Under the pieces are notes generated by a model that worked only from the letters and a program-made list of their open reading frames with translations, had not been told where the DNA came from and ran no database searches. From positions 62,001 to 126,000 of the forward strand of contig NZ_BAAAGF010000005.1 in NCBI RefSeq assembly GCF_039524015.1: a DNA stretch of 64,000 nucleotides, given 5' to 3'. A program made the translations under genes and the position numbers. Positions 8,111 to 16,335 of this stretch are shown here, piece by piece. The number at the start of each line of letters is the position of its first letter. Position 1 is the stretch's first letter. Source of the DNA: Gaetbulibacter_B jejuensis (GTDB lineage: Bacteria; Bacteroidota; Bacteroidia; Flavobacteriales; Flavobacteriaceae).

Positions 8111-9175
8111 ATGTCGTTTTTTAAAAAAGTTATATATATTTTAACTGCTTTTATAAAGTTTATATTCTACAAGCCAAAAGCTATTGAGCAATCTAAACAG
8201 GTTTATTTTAACATTTCGGACCCAAGAATTTATAATAGATATTTATATACGCTTGTTAAAGCTTTTCTTATTGAAGGTTATACTGTTGTTTTCCCAAAAA
8301 CCTTTAATCAGTTTAGGTTTTTACATCATCCAAAAGAATATTTAGGATTATTAAGTAATGAAGCACAAGTTGTTTTTAAAACCATAACGAAGTCATTTAA
8401 TGGTATTGAAATTAACTCAACCAACTTAACTGCAGACTACTTCTCAAAAATTGAAACAGCACACGAGAATAGTGCTTTTTATTACATACCAATAGCTCAA
8501 CATCCACTTATGTACCATAGGCAATTATGGAACAGCGACATTAACTACGTGCCGCGAAAAACTTCAATTTTTATGATTGGAAATTTTGATGCTATAGGGT
8601 ATAAGCAAATTGAAAAAACATCTACAAATATTATAAGCAGAGTAGCTATTTTCAATTTTTTAAACAATCATAAACTACTAACTAATTACAAAAAACCATA
8701 TGAGTTTAAATCTTTTTTAACTAGTGATGAAGACCATAAATGCATTTTGATAAAACGTGAAGATTTTTCATTACCTATGCAAGAATTAAGACCAACGTTT
8801 TCAAAGTTTCATTTCTTTTTAGCTTGTCCTGGTTACGTTATGGCTTTATGCCATAATATTAACGAGGCAATGTCAGTTGGTACAATTCCTATTTTACAGC
8901 GTGATTATGCCAACTTATTTGTCCCCAAATTAAAACATGAAGTTAACGCCATTATTTTTGATAATCTTGATGATTTAGCACAAAAAATTAAGAACAGTTA
9001 CAACTATACTTATACCAAGTTAGATGAGATGCATAATAATGTATTTTACTATTACGAGTCTTATTTAACCCCCAAAAAAGTAGTTGAGAGTATTGAAAAA
9101 AATCACCCTAATACTATTTATTTATTAGCAGAAGGACATAGTGTTGCTCTTAAAAACAACAAAGCCTCCAATTAA
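8111..9175 (+). CDS. Exostosin-like glycosyltransferase family protein
   Basis: A 354-residue protein with no clear signal peptide. Its best hallmark is the C-terminal stretch FHFFLACPGYVMALCHNI followed by NEAMSVGTIPILQRDYANLF. This resembles the nucleotide-sugar-binding end of GT47/exostosin-like GT-B enzymes (E-x-x-x-x-G-x-I-P-I). A later DDLAQKIKNSY segment also fits. It may build a surface glycan, but no other sugar gene is nearby. The last codons (KASN) lie in the left arm of the transcription terminator. Family assignment is moderate; donor and acceptor are unknown. Confidence 0.55.
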   Translation: MSFFKKVIYILTAFIKFIFYKPKAIEQSKQVYFNISDPRIYNRYLYTLVKAFLIEGYTVVFPKTFNQFRFLHHPKEYLGLLSNEAQVVFKTITKSFNGIEINSTNLTADYFSKIETAHENSAFYYIPIAQHPLMYHRQLWNSDINYVPRKTSIFMIGNFDAIGYKQIEKTSTNIISRVAIFNFLNNHKLLTNYKKPYEFKSFLTSDEDHKCILIKREDFSLPMQELRPTFSKFHFFLACPGYVMALCHNINEAMSVGTIPILQRDYANLFVPKLKHEVNAIIFDNLDDLAQKIKNSYNYTYTKLDEMHNNVFYYYESYLTPKKVVESIEKNHPNTIYLLAEGHSVALKNNKASN

Positions 9176-9187
9176 GGAGGCTTTTTT
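9161..9187 (+). terminator. Rho-independent terminator overlapping the glycosyltransferase 3' end
   Basis: AAAGCCTCC (9161-9169) pairs perfectly with GGAGGCTTT (9176-9184) around a 6-base loop and is followed by a T-run. The left arm encodes the last residues of the upstream gene and the loop contains its TAA. It could also end the convergent barrel gene. Confidence 0.85.
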
Positions 9188-9206
9188 ACTAACTCAAATA
9201 ATTGTT

Positions 9207-10283
9207 TTAATCTAAATCAAAGCGTAAACCCATTGATAAATTGTGTTGATCAAACGCTTGGTCTTTAAATAAAGGGTTTAAATCGTATTTCATATACAAT
9301 CCCATACTGCCATAACCAACATAAGCGCCAAGACCATATACAAAATCGGAAGTATTGTAGTTACGCTTTATTTTTTCTTTTACTCTATCTCCATCTTGCT
9401 TGTATCTTAGTTTTTGCTGCGTACCAATGTTAAATCCTGCGTAAGCACCAACACCAATTTTAAATTTGTTGTGTGTTGAATAACGGAAATAATCGTCTTT
9501 TTCGATTTTTTTAGATGGACCAAACTCAAAATACACTGGCACTACCAAATTGGTTACTCTAAACTCTGACTCTTTTAACTCATACGGAAATTCCTCTAAT
9601 GTAGTTACGTTACCATTTTGCACAAAGTACCTATCATCTTTTGGCGATAGTTTGTTCCACTGAAAAGAGAATCCGTACTTTAAACGTAAGGCATTTGAGT
9701 TTTTAAATACTCTGGTTTTCCAAGCCCAACCTAACTCTACAAATCCTGAGTTCATAAAACCGTATTCATCACCTATTTTTTGTCCGTCACCAATAGCGTT
9801 GTTAAAACCTGCAGCAAACACAAGGTCGCTAGTTGTGCGTTTGTCGTATTTTCGAAACTTTTTTCTGTTCTTTATTCTAAAACCTGCAAAGCTTTCGCCA
9901 TCGCCTCCAAAACTGAATCCGAAATAATCTCCTTTATCGTCGTCCAAATTATCATAACCTATTTCATTACGCTTTAGCAACTCTATTTTGTTATCTATAA
10001 TTGCAATACGATTTTCAATATTAAGCGCACGCTTTTTGGCTACTTCTTTTTTAAGCGCATCGGCTTTTTCTTGAGTGATTTCGCCATTTTCCAATCGAAG
10101 ATTTATAGCCTCAACTTCTTTTTTAAGATACTCGCGTTCTTCTTCTTCAATTTTTTTCTTTAACTCATCAAGGCTCTCAATTTTAAACTGATTTTTAGAC
10201 TTTTGAATTGTGTCTTGTGCGTTCATTTTACCTACAACTAGGCATAAGATTACTAGCACTACGCATTTTGTAATAGTGTTCAT
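9207..10283 (-). CDS. Outer-membrane beta-barrel protein with N-terminal coiled coil
   Basis: A 358-residue exported protein with a signal peptide ending near MNAQDT. Residues about 35-105 are highly charged and heptad-like (LDELKKKIEEEEREYLKKEV, then RIAIIDNKIELLKRN), predicting a coiled coil. The rest alternates polar and aromatic residues in strands (VFAAGFNN, FVELGWAWK, LRLKYGFSFQW) and ends SMGLRFDLD, an OmpA/PorT-like barrel ending. It follows a sigma-factor and anti-sigma-like pair on the same strand, 37 bp apart. It is probably part of that operon and perhaps its main output. Specific function unknown. Confidence 0.7.
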   Translation of the reverse strand: MNTITKCVVLVILCLVVGKMNAQDTIQKSKNQFKIESLDELKKKIEEEEREYLKKEVEAINLRLENGEITQEKADALKKEVAKKRALNIENRIAIIDNKIELLKRNEIGYDNLDDDKGDYFGFSFGGDGESFAGFRIKNRKKFRKYDKRTTSDLVFAAGFNNAIGDGQKIGDEYGFMNSGFVELGWAWKTRVFKNSNALRLKYGFSFQWNKLSPKDDRYFVQNGNVTTLEEFPYELKESEFRVTNLVVPVYFEFGPSKKIEKDDYFRYSTHNKFKIGVGAYAGFNIGTQQKLRYKQDGDRVKEKIKRNYNTSDFVYGLGAYVGYGSMGLYMKYDLNPLFKDQAFDQHNLSMGLRFDLD

Positions 10284-10320
10284 AACTGTTCGTTTTGTGA
10301 TTAATGTTTCTTTTTAAGTG

Positions 10321-11112
10321 TTAATGATTTCGTTCAGCAACTGCAGTTTTTACTGTGTCGAAACTATTTTTAAGAGCATCAAATACTTTTGCTCTAAACG
10401 ATTGCTCTAGCTCATCTTCAACGTCTTGAAGCAAAGCATCAGCACTTACCGTTCTTGTGGTTTCGTTGTATAATCTGTTTTTAAGTATTTCTCGTTCTGC
10501 TTGTTTTAAAAGCGAATCAATTTCGGCATTACTAACTGTAACATCTTCGAGGTTGAGCTTCTTTATTTCGTCAACTACATCATTAATTTTAGCTTTTTCA
10601 AACTCTAGTGAGTTCAAAGGAGTCTCTAAGTGCTTAACTTTTTCTTGCTCGTTAGTAGTGGTTGCAGCCACAGCTTCTTTAATTGTAACCGTTGTATTAG
10701 GACTTACAATTCTTGTTGATTTTTGTACTACTACTCCACTTTTTGGGTTAGGAATTATTTTTTCAGTTGAAGCTTTAATGTCTTCAACTTGTTCTACAGC
10801 AACAGTATTTTCTTCTTTTTTGCTTTCAACAGGATTTAAAACTTCTTCTTTTACTTGTTCTTCTTTAGTTTCAGTATCTACAATTGCTGGTGTGCTGTTT
10901 TCAAATTCTGAATTATTAAAAAACAATGTCGTTACTAAAGCAACACCTACAATGCTTGCTGCAATACCAACCCAAAAATATACTGTTTTGGGTTTTCTTT
11001 TATCTTGATTATCTAAACGTTTTGCCAAAACATCCCAACTTGCCTCAGATGGCTGTATGGTACGCTCCTCAATCTTCTCCTTAAGATTTTCCTCAAACTT
11101 AATTGGTGCCAT
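10321..11112 (-). CDS. Membrane protein, putative anti-sigma factor
   Basis: A 263-residue protein with a cytoplasmic N-terminus (residues 1-44, including SEASWDVLAKRLD), one transmembrane helix (about 45-66, VYFWVGIAASIVGVALVTTL) and a long acidic, Lys/Glu/Val-rich periplasmic region. The topology and its 14-bp overlap with the upstream ECF sigma gene suggest it holds the sigma factor at the membrane. A zinc-binding HxxxCxxC anti-sigma motif is absent, so the assignment rests on context and topology. The barrel gene follows in the same direction. Confidence 0.65.
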   Translation of the reverse strand: MAPIKFEENLKEKIEERTIQPSEASWDVLAKRLDNQDKRKPKTVYFWVGIAASIVGVALVTTLFFNNSEFENSTPAIVDTETKEEQVKEEVLNPVESKKEENTVAVEQVEDIKASTEKIIPNPKSGVVVQKSTRIVSPNTTVTIKEAVAATTTNEQEKVKHLETPLNSLEFEKAKINDVVDEIKKLNLEDVTVSNAEIDSLLKQAEREILKNRLYNETTRTVSADALLQDVEDELEQSFRAKVFDALKNSFDTVKTAVAERNH

Positions 11113-11674
11113 AACTAGATGTGTTTAATTTTTTAATGTTTTCTTGAAGCATTTGTCTTGCTTTGAAGAGTTGCGATTTTGATGTTCCTTCTGATATATT
11201 TAATAGTTCTGCAATTTCGTGGTGCTTATAACCTTCTATAGCATACATTACAAAAACCATTTTATAACCTTCTGGCAATTCATCAATCAATTGTTGTAGT
11301 TCAGCCATTTCAATTTCGGTATTGATATTATTTGCATAATCGTGAGGCATTGTTACCTCTTCAACCGAAAACTCAATTTGCTTTTGCTGTCTTAAAAATG
11401 ATATTGCTTCTCGTACCATTATTTTTCTCAGCCAACCTTCAAAACTTCCCAGATTTTTAAAGCTCTTTAAATTTGTAAATGCTTTAAAAAACCCATTTAG
11501 CATTACCTCTTCCGCTTTTTGAACATCTTTTATATAATACCTACAAACACTCAACATTTTAGGCGCATGTATTTCGTACAACACATGTTGCGCTTCGCGA
11601 TTGTTTTTCGCAGCTTTACTGATAAGCTCAGTGTTATTATTATGCAATTGAATAACTTTCAAAATAGCTTTCAT
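11099..11674 (-). CDS. RNA polymerase ECF sigma factor
   Basis: A 191-residue sigma-70 family protein of the ECF group. Region 2 spans about residues 20-90 (YEIHAPKMLSVCRYYIKD, GFFKAFTNLKSFKNLGSFEG). Region 4 spans about 128-180 (LIDELPEGYKMVFVMYAIEG, YKHHEIAELLNISEGTSKSQ). It would direct RNA polymerase to a small regulon, probably including its own operon. The downstream gene overlaps by 14 bp and encodes a one-helix membrane protein likely to be its regulator. The inducing signal cannot be read from the sequence. Confidence 0.9.
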   Translation of the reverse strand: MKAILKVIQLHNNNTELISKAAKNNREAQHVLYEIHAPKMLSVCRYYIKDVQKAEEVMLNGFFKAFTNLKSFKNLGSFEGWLRKIMVREAISFLRQQKQIEFSVEEVTMPHDYANNINTEIEMAELQQLIDELPEGYKMVFVMYAIEGYKHHEIAELLNISEGTSKSQLFKARQMLQENIKKLNTSSYGTN

Positions 11675-11738
11675 AAGGTCTTCTATTTATAAAGACGAAA
11701 GTTTTTTTAAAATGGTTGCCTGAAGTATGAAAAAAAAA

Positions 11739-12716
11739 TTATTTTTTTCTGTCAATCACGTAATTCACCATAAGTTCTAGTGAATCTTTAAATTCAGATT
11801 TTGGATATGTATCAAGAATTTGAAGTGCTTCTGTTTGAAACTGTTTCATTTTATCAATTGCATAATCCAATCCTCCATTAGCTTTCACAAAAGCTATAAC
11901 CTCTTTAACACGCTTTGTGTTTTTGTTATGATTTTTAATGGAGTTTATTAACCATTTTCTTTCCTTATCTGAACTATTGTTAAGCACATAAATGAGTGGC
12001 AAAGTCATTTTTTGCTCTTTAATATCGATTCCTGTAGGCTTACCGATAGCTTCATCTCCATAATCGAACAAGTCATCTTTAATTTGAAATGCCATCCCAA
12101 TAAGCTCTCCAAATTTTCGCATGGTTTCTACTTCGGGTGAATTTGGTTTTACCGAAGCTGCACCTAAACTGCAACAAGCCGCAATAAGTGTTGCTGTTTT
12201 TTGACGGATAATCTCGTAATAGACATCTTCAGTAATATCAAGTTGTCTCGCTTTTTCAATTTGGAGCAACTCACCTTCGCTCATTTCCCGAACAGCTACT
12301 GAAATAATTTTAAGTAAATCAAAATCATTATTATCAATTGACAGCAACAATCCTTTAGACAATAAAAAATCACCTATAAGTACTGCAATTTTATTTTTCC
12401 AAAGTGCATTTATAGAAAAGAAGCCTCTACGTCTATTACTATCATCAACAACATCGTCATGCACTAAAGTAGCTGTGTGTATCAATTCAATTACCGAAGC
12501 TCCTCTGTAAGTTCGCTCACTAACTTCGCCATTTTTAATCATTTTAGCTACCAGAAACACAAACATAGGTCGCATTTGCTTCCCTTTTCTATTAACAATG
12601 TAGTGTGTAATTCTGTTGAGTAATGCAACCTTAGAAGACATTGACAAACGGAACTTTTCTTCGAAAAGATCCATTTCATAAGCGATAGGTTGTTTTATTT
12701 GTTCTGTAATTTTCAA
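11739..12716 (-). CDS. Polyprenyl diphosphate synthase (trans-isoprenyl)
   Basis: A 325-residue trans-prenyltransferase that extends isoprenoid diphosphates, probably supplying the menaquinone side chain. The first Asp-rich motif is VHDDVVDDSNRRR and the second is IKDDLFDYGDEAIGKPTGID; both bind Mg-diphosphate. GKQMRPMF near residue 50 is another family signature. Chain length is set by residues ahead of the first motif (ELIHTATL, no bulky aromatic pair), which suggests a long product such as C30-C40, but this is an inference. The gene stands alone. Confidence 0.88.
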   Translation of the reverse strand: MKITEQIKQPIAYEMDLFEEKFRLSMSSKVALLNRITHYIVNRKGKQMRPMFVFLVAKMIKNGEVSERTYRGASVIELIHTATLVHDDVVDDSNRRRGFFSINALWKNKIAVLIGDFLLSKGLLLSIDNNDFDLLKIISVAVREMSEGELLQIEKARQLDITEDVYYEIIRQKTATLIAACCSLGAASVKPNSPEVETMRKFGELIGMAFQIKDDLFDYGDEAIGKPTGIDIKEQKMTLPLIYVLNNSSDKERKWLINSIKNHNKNTKRVKEVIAFVKANGGLDYAIDKMKQFQTEALQILDTYPKSEFKDSLELMVNYVIDRKK

Positions 12717-12873
12717 TTAAAAAGCTACTAAAATTGATAACAACAAACGTACTAAAAAAGCTTGTGATATGCTATTTTAGGTGTTTTTTAGTTTTTCTTA
12801 ACATAAAAGAGTAGGATAACTATTCATTATTTGGTAGCTTTAAAAATTCTATTAATCATATAAATACTAGCTT

Positions 12874-14031
12874 ATGAAAAAAATTACTTTATTACTTACT
12901 TTATTTTTCACTTCCTCTATAATTTTTGGACAGGTATTAATATCTGAAGATTTTGAGGGCGGACTTACAGTACCTACTGGTTGGGTTAATAATGATATAA
13001 ACGGAGGAGGAAACGTATGGACCTTTGAAAACACAGGTCAAACTCCTGCTGGTTTTACAACTCCAAACAGCTACCTCTATGATCCTGCTGGCTTTTCTGG
13101 CTCTTATGCCATTTTTAATAGCGATGCTTATGGTGGTGGCCCAGAAGAAGCAGCATTAGAAAGCCCTACATTTGACTGTTCGACATTAACAACTATCAAA
13201 TTAAGCTACAATCACTTTTACCTATCTGGATATAGTGGTTATGGTTATGTTGAAGTTTACAATGGATCTAGCTGGATAACAGTTGCAACATATGATGATG
13301 CCGCCGCCGCAACAGATGGATACCTTTATGGAAGTGAAATTATTGATGTTAGTACAGAATTAGCTGGCGTATCTAATGCCCAAGTAAGGTTTAGATGGGT
13401 AGGAGACTACTCTTGGTGGTGGGGTTTTGATAATGTTGTTGTACAACAACCAACTGTTTCAGCCCCTGATGCTGTTATCGAACCAAGTCCTGCAGATGAA
13501 GCAACTGATGTTCCTCTTGTACAAGATGACATTGATTATCCCAACAAAATATATTTCTCTTGGACAGAGCCTACTACTGGAGATCCAGCAACTAGCTACA
13601 GACTAGTTCTTGGTACAGAAAACCCTCCTGTACAAGAATTTAACAATTTCCCTAATGGAGATTTCATATACAATATTTCTTTCGACACAACTTATTACTG
13701 GCAAATTATTGCTGTAAATATTGGTGGCGAAACCGCTTCTGAAATTTGGAGTTTCACAACCGAAGCTGACCCTACCGCTTCTATTGATGAAGTTACAAAC
13801 GATACTTTCTCTCATTTCTACAACAAAGACACAGACGTTTTAACTTTAGAATCTTCTAGCACTCCTCTAGAACATGTTGAAATATTTAACATCTTAGGTC
13901 AACAAGTAATAAATAATAACTTAAGTTTAAATAGAGAAACAATTAATATGTCTGATTTAAAAGACGGAATTTATTTAACTAAAGTTACTATAAACGGAAA
14001 CACCAAAACTATTAAAGTCTTAAAGCAGTAA
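12874..14031 (+). CDS. T9SS-secreted protein with MAM/anchor-J-like and FnIII-like domains
   Basis: A 385-residue extracellular protein. The signal peptide ends near SSIIFGQ. Residues about 24-195 form a jelly-roll-like adhesive domain of the choice-of-anchor-J/MAM kind (EDFEGGLTVPTGWVNND, and FRWVGDYSWWWGFDNVVVQQ). Residues about 200-295 look like a fibronectin type III fold (YYWQIIAVNIGGETASEIWS). The C-terminal 75 residues are a type A T9SS sorting domain (VEIFNILGQQVI, LKDGIYLTKVTING). It is likely a surface or secreted adhesin rather than an enzyme, as no catalytic module is visible. It is a single transcription unit ending in a strong terminator. Confidence 0.8.
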   Translation: MKKITLLLTLFFTSSIIFGQVLISEDFEGGLTVPTGWVNNDINGGGNVWTFENTGQTPAGFTTPNSYLYDPAGFSGSYAIFNSDAYGGGPEEAALESPTFDCSTLTTIKLSYNHFYLSGYSGYGYVEVYNGSSWITVATYDDAAAATDGYLYGSEIIDVSTELAGVSNAQVRFRWVGDYSWWWGFDNVVVQQPTVSAPDAVIEPSPADEATDVPLVQDDIDYPNKIYFSWTEPTTGDPATSYRLVLGTENPPVQEFNNFPNGDFIYNISFDTTYYWQIIAVNIGGETASEIWSFTTEADPTASIDEVTNDTFSHFYNKDTDVLTLESSSTPLEHVEIFNILGQQVINNNLSLNRETINMSDLKDGIYLTKVTINGNTKTIKVLKQ

Positions 14032-14055
14032 TGTTTTAAAACCTTATGAAAAATC

Positions 14056-14089
14056 AAAAGAGCGACTATTAAGTCGCTCTTTTTTTTTT
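14056..14089 (+). terminator. Strong rho-independent terminator
   Basis: AAAAGAGCGACT (14056-14067) pairs perfectly with AGTCGCTCTTTT (14072-14083) around a 4-base loop, followed by further T residues. It sits between the T9SS-protein gene and the convergent rlmN and may serve both, as A-runs flank it on the other side too. Confidence 0.9.
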
Positions 14090-15128
14090 ATGTTTTATTT
14101 GCTAATTGCCCACATGCAGCATCAATATCCTTACCTCTAGATCTCCTTACTGTAACAGTAATATTATTGGCTTCGAGCATATCAATATACATTTGCAATG
14201 CTTTATTATCTGCTTGCTGAAACTCACCATCGTCAATTGGGTTGTATTCAATTAAATTGACTTTACTTGGCGCAAATTTGCAAAACTCAATAAGTGCGTC
14301 TACATCTTTTTTAGTGTCATTAATACCATCCCAAACCACATACTCATAAGTGATTCTATTTTTGGTTTTAGCATACCAATACTCTAATGCTTCACGTAAA
14401 TCTTTTAATGGAAATGTTGCATTAAACGGCATAATAGAAGTACGAACCTCATCAATTGCTGAATGAAGTGAAACGGCTAGCTTAAACTTCACCTCTTCAT
14501 CAGCCATTTTTTTAATCATCTTAGGAACTCCTGAAGTAGAAACTGTAATTCGCTTTGGAGACATCCCTAAACCTTCAGGAGAGGTAATTTTATCAATTGC
14601 TTTTAGTACGTTATTATAATTCATGAGTGGTTCTCCCATTCCCATAAATACAATATTACTCAAAGGTCTATCAAAATACAGTCTGCTTTCATTATCAATA
14701 GCAACGACCTGATCAAAAATCTCATCAGGATTTAAGTTTCGCATACGCTTTAATCTAGCCGTAGCACAAAATCTACAGTCTAAACTACAACCTACTTGCG
14801 AAGACACACATGCAGTAGTTCTTGTTTTAGTAGGAATAAGAACCGACTCCACAACCAAACCGTCGTGTAAACGCACAGCATTTTTAACTGTACCATCACT
14901 ACTACGTTGCATTTGATCCACCTGAATATGATTGATAACAAAGTTATCCTCCAACATATTTCTAGTGTCTTTGGAAATATTGGTCATATCTTCAAATGTA
15001 TGAGCTCCTTTGTTCCAAAGCCACTCATACACCTGATTTCCTCGAAATGCTTTATCGCCTTCTTTTACAAAAAAGTCTCTAAGCTGTTCTTTGGTAAGCG
15101 CACGTATATCTTTCTTTTTAATCTCCAT
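14088..15128 (-). CDS. rlmN: 23S rRNA (adenine2503-C2)-methyltransferase RlmN
   Basis: A 346-residue radical-SAM methyltransferase for A2503 of 23S rRNA (and A37 of some tRNAs). The 4Fe-4S ligands are Cys114, Cys118 and Cys121 in CSLDCRFCATARLKRMRNL. MGMGEPLMNYNNVLKAI is the SAM-binding region. The C-terminal Cys in DIDAACGQLA is the second catalytic cysteine (the methyl carrier is expected in the family), distinguishing RlmN from other radical-SAM enzymes. It is preceded by queA on the same strand, separated by a terminator. Confidence 0.96.
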   Translation of the reverse strand: MEIKKKDIRALTKEQLRDFFVKEGDKAFRGNQVYEWLWNKGAHTFEDMTNISKDTRNMLEDNFVINHIQVDQMQRSSDGTVKNAVRLHDGLVVESVLIPTKTRTTACVSSQVGCSLDCRFCATARLKRMRNLNPDEIFDQVVAIDNESRLYFDRPLSNIVFMGMGEPLMNYNNVLKAIDKITSPEGLGMSPKRITVSTSGVPKMIKKMADEEVKFKLAVSLHSAIDEVRTSIMPFNATFPLKDLREALEYWYAKTKNRITYEYVVWDGINDTKKDVDALIEFCKFAPSKVNLIEYNPIDDGEFQQADNKALQMYIDMLEANNITVTVRRSRGKDIDAACGQLANKT

Positions 15129-15157
15129 AGATACTGCAAAAGTAATAAAAGCTACAT

Positions 15158-15187
15158 ATAAAAAAGCCTTACATTTAGTAAGGCTTT
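15158..15187 (-). terminator. Rho-independent terminator of queA
   Basis: AAAGCCTTAC (15163-15172) pairs perfectly with GTAAGGCTTT (15178-15187). On the minus strand it is followed by TTTTTTAT. It lies 26 bp beyond the queA stop codon and shortly ahead of the rlmN start. Confidence 0.9.
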
Positions 15188-15212
15188 AATAATTATCGAT
15201 TTATATAATATA

Positions 15213-16262
15213 TTAAAGAATTAACATGGCGTCTCCATAAGTATAGAAACGGTATTTTTCTTTAACAGCTTCTTCGTAAGCTTTTTTCATGAAATCATGA
15301 CCTGCAAAAGCAGAAACCATCATTAATAATGTTGATTTTGGTGTATGAAAATTAGTAATCATACAGTTAGCAATACTAAAATCGTAAGGAGGGAAAATAA
15401 ATTTATTTGTCCATCCAGAAAACTCATTAAGCGTACCACTAGACGATACTGAACTTTCAATAGCTCGCATAGATGTTGTACCTACAGCACATACACGTTT
15501 TTTGTTTGAAATTCCTTTATTGATAGTCTCTACAGCATCAGGACCAATAAAAATTTCTTCGCTATCCATTTTATGTTTAGAAAGGTCTTCTACCTCAACA
15601 GGATTAAATGTGCCTAAACCAACATGAAGTGTAATTTCTGGCAACTCAACACCTTTAATTTCTAAACGCTTAAGTAAGTGTTTTGAAAAGTGAAGACCAG
15701 CAGTTGGAGCTGCTACAGCACCTTCGTTTTTAGCGAAAATAGTTTGGTAACGCTCTTCGTCTTCTGGCTCTACTTCTCTTTTAATGTATTTTGGTAATGG
15801 AGTTTCACCAAGCTCAGTTAATTTATTTCTGAATTCTTTGTATGAACCGTCGTAAAGAAAACGCAATGTTCTACCTCTAGAAGTTGTATTATCAATAACT
15901 TCAGCTACTAAAGTATCGTCATCACCAAAGTATAATTTGTTTCCAATTCTTATTTTACGAGCAGGATCAACAAGAACATCCCAAAGGCGTTGTTCTTCGT
16001 TTAACTCTCTTAACAAAAACACTTCAATTCTTGCTCCTGTTTTTTCTTTATTACCATACAAACGTGCTGGAAACACTTTTGTATTGTTTAAGATCATCAC
16101 ATCTCCTTCATCAAAATAATCGATAACGTCCTTAAATAGTTTGTGTTCAATTGTTTGTTCTTTTCTATTAAGTACCATTAATCTTGCCTCATCTCTAATG
16201 TCAGATGGTCTGTCGGCTAGTAATTCTTCTGGGAGTTTAAAGTTAAAGTGCGATAATTTCAT
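15213..16262 (-). CDS. queA: S-adenosylmethionine:tRNA ribosyltransferase-isomerase
   Basis: A 349-residue enzyme that transfers and isomerises the ribosyl group of SAM onto preQ1 in tRNA, giving epoxyqueuosine. Family signatures include NNTKVFPARLYGNKEKTG near the N-terminus and GAVAAPTAGLHFSKHLL. THVGLGTFNPV-like sequence (ITLHVGLGTFNPVEVEDL) and NFHTPKSTLLMMVSAFAG near the C-terminus agree. Full family length. It follows aroA with 73 bp between them and has its own terminator. Confidence 0.97.
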   Translation of the reverse strand: MKLSHFNFKLPEELLADRPSDIRDEARLMVLNRKEQTIEHKLFKDVIDYFDEGDVMILNNTKVFPARLYGNKEKTGARIEVFLLRELNEEQRLWDVLVDPARKIRIGNKLYFGDDDTLVAEVIDNTTSRGRTLRFLYDGSYKEFRNKLTELGETPLPKYIKREVEPEDEERYQTIFAKNEGAVAAPTAGLHFSKHLLKRLEIKGVELPEITLHVGLGTFNPVEVEDLSKHKMDSEEIFIGPDAVETINKGISNKKRVCAVGTTSMRAIESSVSSSGTLNEFSGWTNKFIFPPYDFSIANCMITNFHTPKSTLLMMVSAFAGHDFMKKAYEEAVKEKYRFYTYGDAMLIL

Positions 16263-16335
16263 TTCAATATTTTATTTTTTGCAAGTGGCAAATATACAAT
16301 CTCAACATAGGGTTTGTCAAGTAATTCAAAGATTA

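Noticed and set aside
10457..11008. A 183-codon plus-strand ORF opposite the anti-sigma-like gene.
   Set aside because: It is an antisense shadow of a Lys/Glu/Val-rich gene, Ser/Leu/Val-rich without motifs, and has no promoter-like sequence.
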